64,000 nucleotides of DNA from NCBI GenBank assembly GCA_017308595.1, contig JAFKER010000015.1, positions 124,001 to 188,000 on the forward strand, in the 5' to 3' direction. The position numbers and the translations under genes were made by a program. Within the stretch, counting starts at the first letter, position 1. Every line of letters starts with the position of its first letter. The notes under the pieces were generated by a model. That model was given only the letters and a program-made list of their open reading frames with translations. It was not told the DNA's origin and did no database searches. Positions 57,913-64,000 of this stretch are shown here, piece after piece. The DNA comes from Afipia sp. GTDB taxonomy: Bacteria > Pseudomonadota > Alphaproteobacteria > Rhizobiales > Xanthobacteraceae.

Positions 57913-58437
57913 TCAGCCCCGAATGGTGATTTCGATATCATCGACGCTGACATTGAGGTTTTCAGCGAGCGATTTCTTTGCCTGCGCAATCGCTTGGGAC
58001 ACCATTATTGGCCGCTTTCCTGCCAATTCATCATTTTTTCCGGTCAACGGCTTAAACCGCAGCGCTCTGACTTCGATCCCCAGTTCGGCGGCCGTCGCGT
58101 AGGTCACAGGGTTACGCCCCTCCTTCCAGACGCCCTTTACATTGACGAACGCATATGAAGAAATTCCTATAAAAAACCGACTTTGACCGCGCGAATTCTC
58201 GCTTCCGGGCGCGCTTATCAGCTCAGATATGACACCGACCAAGAATGCACTTCGCGCAGGAATGCCCTCTTTCCTATTCCGCCAATCCTCTTTTCTACAG
58301 CAAACGACATATTTGCATTTATTGGCCTTGTCCGGGCTCAAGACCCAATTGCCGATTCCTCGCTGCGTAAGGATCGAATCCGCTGTCTCTATGGTCGAGA
58401 CGACGACCATCAACTGGCTGGATTTGGCGCCCATCAC
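57913..58437 (-). CDS. Hypothetical protein
   Basis: A 174-residue soluble protein starting MMGAKSSQLMVVVSTIETAD. The N-terminal part has KCKYVVCCRKEDWRNR, and the C-terminal 40 residues are helical (AIAQAKKSLAENLNVSVDDIE). Fits the small unknown proteins of phage gene blocks; first gene of the minus-strand phage-like set. Confidence 0.5.
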   Translation of the reverse strand: MMGAKSSQLMVVVSTIETADSILTQRGIGNWVLSPDKANKCKYVVCCRKEDWRNRKEGIPARSAFLVGVISELISAPGSENSRGQSRFFIGISSYAFVNVKGVWKEGRNPVTYATAAELGIEVRALRFKPLTGKNDELAGKRPIMVSQAIAQAKKSLAENLNVSVDDIEITIRG

Positions 58438-58629
58438 AGGTTCCTCAAGGAGTTACTTCGCATCATATATCGATAACATCGATCTATATGCCGCGTCAAA
58501 AAGCGGGCGGATAATCCCGAGCATCTTATGATCCAAATGATGCGATAAGAGCCACAAGATTGCTCACAATCCGCTCGACTTCAGCGGCGAACGGAGCGTG
58601 TGTGGTGGCACACAACAAGGAGCCCCCTG

Positions 58630-58860
58630 ATGACCGATATCGCCGCAAATCACGTGGTCGCCGCACTCGTAACGGAAATCCGCGGCAAGCTGGAAGAAAC
58701 TCTAAGTATCGCGAAAGCTGCCGAGAGCTGCGCGCGCGATGGCAGCGTGGATCGCGCCGTGCAGATCCTGATGGACTTTGAAGGCCTGGTGCATGAGGCA
58801 CGGGACCTGTTCAAGGCAGCGCTTACGATCAAACGCAACCTGGTTGCCGAGACCACTTAA
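58630..58860 (+). CDS. Small helical hypothetical protein
   Basis: A 76-residue protein, mostly amphipathic helices (VVAALVTEIRGKLEETLSIA, VQILMDFEGLVHEARDLFKA). Start ATG 58630; an earlier in-frame start at 58600 is less likely. Similar small proteins precede DUF3489-DUF2924-recombinase clusters. Confidence 0.55.
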   Translation: MTDIAANHVVAALVTEIRGKLEETLSIAKAAESCARDGSVDRAVQILMDFEGLVHEARDLFKAALTIKRNLVAETT

Positions 58861-58964
58861 TTTACCATCCTTTCCCAATTGGGACCCTCCCCGCCCTCGC
58901 ATTGCGATCGGCGGGCCGGGTCAGTGGCAGCACCCGATGTTGCCGTTGACCCACAGGAGATCCC

Positions 58965-59411
58965 ATGAACATCCGCACCAAAGTCGCTGCCGGCAAAGCA
59001 AGTGCAGCGCGCAAACCCACCGCCAAGGCACGACAACCATCGAAGGCGAACACGACTCGTTTAGCCAAGGCAGCACGTTCCCGCGTTCAAGGCGCAGCTG
59101 AACAATCCTCCGCACGCCCCGTTGAAACTGCCGTTCAGTCGAAGCCGGCCAAAGGGTCCTCTCCCCACACAACAGGGGCAAGGCCCGCACGCGATTCCTC
59201 AAAGCAGGCCACTGTGCTCACGATGCTGCGCCAGCCTGAAGGGACCACCATTGCAGCCATCATGAAGGCGACCGACTGGCAGCAACACTCGGTACGCGGC
59301 TTCTTCGCCGGGGTCGTCCGCAAACGACTGGGTTTGAATCTGGTGTCAGACAAATCCGGCAGCGAACGATCGTATCGGATCGCTGACGGCAGGCCATCAC
59401 GGAAGGGATGA
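58965..59411 (+). CDS. DUF3489 protein
   Basis: A 148-residue protein: a Lys/Ala/Arg-rich N-terminal 75 residues, then a winged-helix-like DUF3489 domain ([40 protein letters not shown]). DUF3489, DUF2924 and a large serine recombinase form a conserved trio in alphaproteobacterial mobile regions. Likely DNA-binding help for the recombinase; not proven. Confidence 0.85.
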   Translation: MNIRTKVAAGKASAARKPTAKARQPSKANTTRLAKAARSRVQGAAEQSSARPVETAVQSKPAKGSSPHTTGARPARDSSKQATVLTMLRQPEGTTIAAIMKATDWQQHSVRGFFAGVVRKRLGLNLVSDKSGSERSYRIADGRPSRKG

Positions 59412-59917
59412 GCGACATATCCAGGAAGGGCGAAGCGGAACTTGAGGCAGAGATCGAACAGATCCGATCTCTGCCGGTCGATCAGCTTCGAGTACTGTGG
59501 CGGCAGACATTCAAATCGCCCCCGCCGTCTGCGTTCGCCAGGGACATGTTGGGGCGCATGATCTGCTATCACATGCAAGAGAAGGCGCTCGGTGGGTTAG
59601 GTCGGGCGTCGCGGAGACTTTTAGACAACATTGGGGAAGACAAGCCGGAAATCGAAACAGCAAGACGGCGTCTCAAGTCGGGGACCGTTCTGGTTCGAGA
59701 ATATCAAGGCGAGCGGCATTCAGTGGTCGTGGCATCGGACGGATTCGTCTGGAGGGAAGAAACCTATGCCAGTCTCTCGATCATCGCGCGTCTGATTACC
59801 GGCACCAACTGGAATGGCCCAAAATTCTTTGGTCTGAGGTTGAGCATCGACAAATCAGACAACATAGAGGCGGCCACGCTTAGCCGCCCTCGTCGCAGCA
59901 AAAGGAGCGCACTATGA
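59408..59917 (+). CDS. DUF2924 protein
   Basis: A 169-residue protein with [34 protein letters not shown] and [22 protein letters not shown], then [22 protein letters not shown], all DUF2924 features. Four-base overlaps with DUF3489 and the recombinase show one translational unit. Confidence 0.88.
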   Translation: MSDISRKGEAELEAEIEQIRSLPVDQLRVLWRQTFKSPPPSAFARDMLGRMICYHMQEKALGGLGRASRRLLDNIGEDKPEIETARRRLKSGTVLVREYQGERHSVVVASDGFVWREETYASLSIIARLITGTNWNGPKFFGLRLSIDKSDNIEAATLSRPRRSKRSAL

Positions 59918-61539
59918 CGCCGCAATCGCCAAAACGGCAGCGCTGTGCGATCTACACCCGCAAATCCACTGAACATAACCTCGACCTCGAGTTCAACTCG
60001 CTCGATGCGCAACGGGAAGCCTGCGAGGCCTATATCAAGAGCCAGGCTCATGAAGGCTGGCGGCTCATTCCCGATCATTTTGACGATGGCGGGCTCTCGG
60101 GCGCCTCACTCAACCGACCGTCGCTGCAACGATTGCTCGACGACGTGCGCGATGGCAAGATCGACATCATCTTGGTCTATAAGGTCGATCGACTGACACG
60201 CTCGCTTGCCGACTTCGCCAAGCTTGTCGAACTGTTCGATCAGCACGGCGTTTCCTTTGTCTCGATCACCCAGTCGTTCAACACCACAAGCAGCATGGGC
60301 CGCCTGACCCTCAACGTGCTATTGTCGTTTGCCCAGTTCGAACGAGAGGTCATTGGCGAACGGGTTCGGGACAAGATCGCGGCATCCAAACGAAAGGGCT
60401 TGTGGGTCGGCGGGCCTGTACCGCTCGGCTATGCCACCGAGGACAAAAAGCTTGTTGTCGTTCCGGCCGAGGCAAAGATCGTGTGCCTGATTTTTGCATT
60501 ATATCTTGAGGCCGATTCAATCGCATCTCTTGCCGAAGTCCTCAAACAAAAGGGAATCCGGACGAAAATCAGACCGCTTTCGAATGGAGAGAAACGGGGC
60601 GGTGGTCCATTCGGCGTTGGCGCCCTCGCCCATTTGCTGCGCAATCGATTTTACATCGGCGAGATCGATTACCGCGGCGAGATCCACGCAGGCGAACACG
60701 AAGCAATTCTGGATCGCGCGCTTTTCGACAAAGTTCAGGAGAAGCTGACGAAGAACACGGTCGATCGTGCAATGCGCCTCAAAGGTTCACCCGCGCTCCT
60801 CATAGGGCGTATTTTCGACGACATCGGCAATCGCATGACGCCGAGCCATTCAAACAAGCGCGGCGTGCGATACCGGTATTATGTCTCGCACGCGTTAATC
60901 CAGGGACGCAAACGTGATGCAGGATCCGTCAGCCGCGTTCCGGCCACCGAGATAGAACACCTCGTCCTGCAGGCGGTTCGGCAGAATTTATCCAGCCGCA
61001 ATCCGGACGCTCCCTCGGATCAGGACGCTATCATAGCGCATATCGACAAAATAGTCGTGAGACGGGAGGTCCTTGAGATCAAACTTCTTGAGACCGAATC
61101 CGCGTTAACGAACACCATTCCAGCAACACGGAGAACAAAGGAATCGCCATCAGCAGGCTCAAATACGATCTCAATTCCCTGGACCGCCAAAGCATTCCCT
61201 GCAGTCAAAGGCATCGTTCACGCACCGGATGGGGCCGATCCCACATTATCCCCGGACACGCGCGACGCATTGCTGAACGCGATTGCGAAGGCGCGGCAAT
61301 GGATCGACGACATGACGGCGGGACGTGTGAAATCATTCGCTGACATCGCCACAAAAGAGAAAAAGGTTGAACGTCACATCCGCCTGCTTGCGCCGCTTGC
61401 GTTTGTCGCGCCATCCATCGTGCAGTCCATCATCGAAGGGGCGGCGCCTGCCAATCTCACCGTCACCGAACTGGCAAAATCGTCCGTGCATTCCTGGCGC
61501 CAACAACACCACCTTCTTAAGGTGAGTTCAAAACGCTGA
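59914..61539 (+). CDS. Large serine recombinase
   Basis: A 541-residue site-specific recombinase. Catalytic Ser18 in CAIYTRKSTE, resolvase core with DDGGLSGASLNRPSLQRLLDD and VYKVDRLTRSLADFAKL, then a recombinase domain (PLGYATEDKKLVV..., LLRNRFYIGEIDYRG) and a long C-terminus. Some zinc-ribbon Cys typical for large recombinases are absent. The nearby tRNA-Gln is a possible boundary, although serine recombinases rarely use tRNA sites. Confidence 0.92.
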   Translation: MTPQSPKRQRCAIYTRKSTEHNLDLEFNSLDAQREACEAYIKSQAHEGWRLIPDHFDDGGLSGASLNRPSLQRLLDDVRDGKIDIILVYKVDRLTRSLADFAKLVELFDQHGVSFVSITQSFNTTSSMGRLTLNVLLSFAQFEREVIGERVRDKIAASKRKGLWVGGPVPLGYATEDKKLVVVPAEAKIVCLIFALYLEADSIASLAEVLKQKGIRTKIRPLSNGEKRGGGPFGVGALAHLLRNRFYIGEIDYRGEIHAGEHEAILDRALFDKVQEKLTKNTVDRAMRLKGSPALLIGRIFDDIGNRMTPSHSNKRGVRYRYYVSHALIQGRKRDAGSVSRVPATEIEHLVLQAVRQNLSSRNPDAPSDQDAIIAHIDKIVVRREVLEIKLLETESALTNTIPATRRTKESPSAGSNTISIPWTAKAFPAVKGIVHAPDGADPTLSPDTRDALLNAIAKARQWIDDMTAGRVKSFADIATKEKKVERHIRLLAPLAFVAPSIVQSIIEGAAPANLTVTELAKSSVHSWRQQHHLLKVSSKR

Positions 61540-61926
61540 TGTAATAATCGCCGGTGCAGCAAATCTGTTGACGTGCAAGTTCGTTAGCATCGCCATCGAA
61601 CAGGTGCTCTGAATCAAAGTCCCTTTCAAAACGGTTGGGTCGGCAATCACCCGCGTATTGACCGCTCGGCACCTTAAAATCCGCCTTCCATCTCAAAATA
61701 GCCACTTCGAACCCGGTCTCAGTCGAAAACGAACCCGTCTCAACGATCGAACGCACCGAAATTTGGATATCAAAAATCGACGCCAGAGATTTATGGGTCA
61801 AACCGGTCCCGATGAGAGATCGAAATGGCAGAATCCGTCGCAGAGACCGGTCTGATGCCCGCTAACCCGCTGAAAAATAAAGCGCTCTTAGGCAGAGCCA
61901 GTGTCCATCTGAGAGACTGAACTGGC
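61540..61926. other. Intergenic between recombinase and tRNA-Gln
   Basis: About 390 bases without a gene that I can support; the minus-strand frame at 61517-61801 has no recognised features. An attachment site for the recombinase may lie here, but its partner is not in the window. Confidence 0.4.
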
Positions 61927-62001
61927 TGGCTGGGGCGGGAGGATTCGAACCTCCGCATGGGGGAATCAAAATCCCCTGCCTTACCACTTGGCGACGCCCC
62001 A
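61927..62001 (-). tRNA. tRNA-Gln (UUG)
   Basis: Minus strand folds as a cloverleaf: acceptor TGGGGCG pairing CGCCCCA, D-arm GCCAAGTGGTAAGGC, anticodon loop TTTTGAT (anticodon TTG) on a GGGGA/TCCCC stem, T-arm GGAGGTTCGAATCCTCC, discriminator G and encoded CCA. Confidence 0.95.
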
Positions 62002-62132
62002 ATAGCGCCGAACGGATCGCAGCGGGATCTGGTCTCGCCGCCTCACGCCGTTCAATGTCGGAAAGTGGCGGCCGCCCGTCCTTCCGGACATCAAAGGCCG
62101 CGCCGATTCACCGTGGCTGCGGAGGTCTTTAG

Positions 62133-62179
62133 AGCATTTTGCGGCAAAGTGGAAACCCGGTTTTCGGTGACAAAATGCT
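62133..62179. repeat. REP-like palindromic repeat
   Basis: Outer arms AGCATTTTG / CAAAATGCT frame an inner GTGGAAACC...GGTTTTC pairing, the layout of the abundant intergenic palindromes of Bradyrhizobiaceae genomes. The surrounding 62002-62509 holds no gene. Confidence 0.6.
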
Positions 62180-62509
62180 GCCCATACGCCGATTTCTCGC
62201 AAGGGTCGCCCGTCACGCCGATCCGGTGACGCACCACGTCCCGGCCGGCCGCGGTTGCCGGGGGCTGTTCCGGCCAAGCTGCCATGCCCCACGGAAATCC
62301 ACCTTTGCCACAGTTGAGAACCGGCGGCTTTCGTGGGAAGACAAAGGTGCCAGGCGGCCCTTACAAGAACTCCGGCGCGAGAGAAACTCACTAACAAACA
62401 ACGACTTATCAGAGCAAGACAGTATCAGAGCGAAACCCGTGCGCCGCCCCGGCCAGAAGCTGTGGAATAGGCGCCGCCCAACGCTCTGTCCGAACAGCGA
62501 GATCAAGCC

Positions 62510-64000
62510 ATGACCTACCGCGCCCCGATCAACGACATGCTTCTCTCCCTCAATCACGGTGCCGGCCTTTTGGCCGCTGTGGAGGCAGGACATTATAATG
62601 GCTACGATCCGGAGTTCTCCGCCTCGGTGATCGAGGAAGCCGGCAAATTCGCGACCGATGTGCTCGAACCGCTCAATCAGACCGGCGACCGCGCGGGCAT
62701 CAAGCTCACCGACAAAGGCGTCATCACCGCGCCGGGCTGGCCCGACGCCTACAGGCGCTGGTGCGAAGGCGGTTGGAACGCCGTCTCCGGTTCGGAAGAT
62801 TTCGGCGGTCAGGGTCTGCCGCTTGCCGTGCACTCCGCCGTCAATGAAATCTGGAGTGCGTCGAACCTTGCATTCGGCCTCTGTCCGCTGCTGACGCTGA
62901 GCGCGATCGACGCTCTCGACGCTCACGGCAGCGACGAATTGAAGAATATCTATCTCGAAAAACTGATTACCGGTGAATGGCCCGGCACCATGCAGCTCAC
63001 CGAACCGCAGGCCGGCACCGATGTCGGCGCGCTGCGCACCCGTGCGGAGAAGCAGGCCGACGGCACCTATCGCCTGTTCGGCTCCAAGATCTTCATCACC
63101 TATGGCGACCACGACATGAGCGACAACATCGTTCATTTCATTCTCGCCCGCCTGCCCGGTTCGCCCGCTGGATCGAAGGGCATCACACTGTTCCTCGCGC
63201 CGAAATTTCTGGTCAACGACGACGGCTCGCTCGGCACGCGCAATGACATTTACGCCAGCGGCATCGAGCACAAGCTCGGGATCCACGCCTCGCCGACCTG
63301 CACCATGACCATGGGCGACAAGGGCGGCACGATTGCGTACCTGGTCGGGAAGGAAAACGGCGGCATGGCCGCGATGTTCACCATGATGAATCAAGCGCGG
63401 CTTGGCGTCGGCCTGCAGGGAGTGGGTATCGCCGACCGCGCCTATCAACGCGCACTGGCCTATGCGCAGGAGCGCAAGCAGGGCAAGGCGCTCGGCAGCC
63501 AGAACACCGGCTCCGATCCGATCATCATGTATCCGGACGTGAAGCGTAATCTCATGATCATGCGCGGCATGACCGCAGCGGCCCGCACGATCTGTTACGC
63601 GACGGCTGTGGCGATCGACGTGTCGCACCGCGCCACCGATCCGAAGGTGCGCGAGAAGGCTGCGGCGCGCGGCGCGCTGCTGACGCCGATGGCAAAGGCT
63701 TTCTCCACCGATATCGGCAACGAAGTTGCCGGCATCGGCGTGCAGGTGCATGGCGGCATGGGCTTCATGGAGGAAACCGGCGCAGCGCAATACGTTCGCG
63801 ATGCGCGCATCCTCACCATCTATGAAGGTACCAACGGTGTGCAATCCAACGATCTGTTGATGCGCAAGCTGCAGATGTCGGGCGGCGAAGCGGTGTGGGA
63901 CCTGCTGGCGGAACTAAAAGAGGTCGTCTCGCAGGTCGAAGCCTCGAACGATCCGGCGTTCGGCACCACGGGGGCGAAGCTGCGCGATGCCGTCGATTCC
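62510..64000 (+). CDS. Acyl-CoA dehydrogenase (C-terminus cut by window edge)
   Basis: A frame of 497 codons, open to the window end. ATG 62510 starts MTYRAPINDMLLSLNHGAG, usual for the long (about 595-residue) acyl-CoA dehydrogenases of alphaproteobacteria. FAD-binding and catalytic parts: MQLTEPQAGTDVGAL, FGSKIFITYGDHD, and IYEGTNGVQSNDLL. It oxidises acyl-CoA to 2-enoyl-CoA in fatty acid beta-oxidation. Codon use here is more GC-rich and regular than in the island, as expected of core chromosome. Confidence 0.93.
   Translation, partial: MTYRAPINDMLLSLNHGAGLLAAVEAGHYNGYDPEFSASVIEEAGKFATDVLEPLNQTGDRAGIKLTDKGVITAPGWPDAYRRWCEGGWNAVSGSEDFGGQGLPLAVHSAVNEIWSASNLAFGLCPLLTLSAIDALDAHGSDELKNIYLEKLITGEWPGTMQLTEPQAGTDVGALRTRAEKQADGTYRLFGSKIFITYGDHDMSDNIVHFILARLPGSPAGSKGITLFLAPKFLVNDDGSLGTRNDIYASGIEHKLGIHASPTCTMTMGDKGGTIAYLVGKENGGMAAMFTMMNQARLGVGLQGVGIADRAYQRALAYAQERKQGKALGSQNTGSDPIIMYPDVKRNLMIMRGMTAAARTICYATAVAIDVSHRATDPKVREKAAARGALLTPMAKAFSTDIGNEVAGIGVQVHGGMGFMEETGAAQYVRDARILTIYEGTNGVQSNDLLMRKLQMSGGEAVWDLLAELKEVVSQVEASNDPAFGTTGAKLRDAVDS

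Noticed and set aside
61540-62001. Attachment site repeat at the tRNA
   Set aside because: I looked for a second copy of the tRNA 3' end in the window and saw none; the other island edge is outside.
62213-63844. Minus-strand 543-codon frame over the acyl-CoA dehydrogenase
   Set aside because: It mirrors the codon pattern of the dehydrogenase, which has clear family motifs through the window end.

Overview
The window looks like a chromosome segment of an alphaproteobacterium of the Bradyrhizobium/Afipia/Rhodopseudomonas/Nitrobacter group. The evidence is the style of the pst-phoU-phoB operon, the DUF3489-DUF2924-large serine recombinase trio, the CzcCBA type, and a core acyl-CoA dehydrogenase beside a tRNA-Gln. 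This placement is by recognition of gene families, not by search. Most of the window is an accessory metal, arsenic and fluoride resistance island. It ends at about 62.0 kb at a tRNA-Gln(UUG), after which chromosome-like DNA (acyl-CoA dehydrogenase) begins.

Layout. 0-6 kb: copper block with a divergent CsoR-type repressor and copper P-type ATPase around a perfect palindrome, an acyltransferase-3 membrane protein and two DUF305 proteins. 6.3-12 kb: two divergent arsenic operons, arsR / flavoprotein with Cys-rich tail / MFS on the minus strand and arsR-acr3-arsC-arsH on the plus strand. 12-17.7 kb: pstSCAB-phoU-phoB with an extra stand-alone winged-helix gene, preceded by a PHO box. 18-26.3 kb: arsenite oxidase locus aioXSR, then a sigma54-type promoter with a 24-bp palindrome, then aioBA-moeA. 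26.4-30.7 kb: a second pstS with its own PHO box, divergent from an arsR-arsC fusion, GAPDH and arsJ (organo-arsenical efflux route). 31-43.5 kb: heavy-metal block (CDF transporter, PilZ fusion protein, Zn/Cd P-type ATPase, OpgC, CzcCBA).

43.5-46.5 kb is a gene graveyard: an IS with 15-bp terminal inverted repeats and a frameshifted transposase, a collapsed second copy of aioX-aioS-aioR, and fragments of a LysR regulator and an EEP-family hydrolase. 46.5-49.6 kb: CDF-like protein and a fluoride riboswitch with terminator ahead of a small membrane protein, crcB, a DSP-type phosphatase, a hypothetical gene and a frameshifted phosphoglycerate mutase.

49.9-61.5 kb: mobile or phage-like segment. 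It holds an XRE regulator divergent from a coupled RNase J-like metallo-beta-lactamase / PD-(D/E)XK-like gene pair (candidate uncharacterised two-gene system), a serine-recombinase-like protein lacking the catalytic serine, terminase large subunit, DUF5681, ParB-methyltransferase, a second ParB-like protein, and the DUF3489-DUF2924-recombinase trio.

How it works together (inference): arsenate enters through phosphate transporters and is handled by two kinds of reductase or by conversion to 1-arseno-3-phosphoglycerate. Arsenite is exported by Acr3 or oxidised in the periplasm by AioBA under AioXSR control. PHO boxes before both pstS genes tie phosphate scavenging to this arsenic island.
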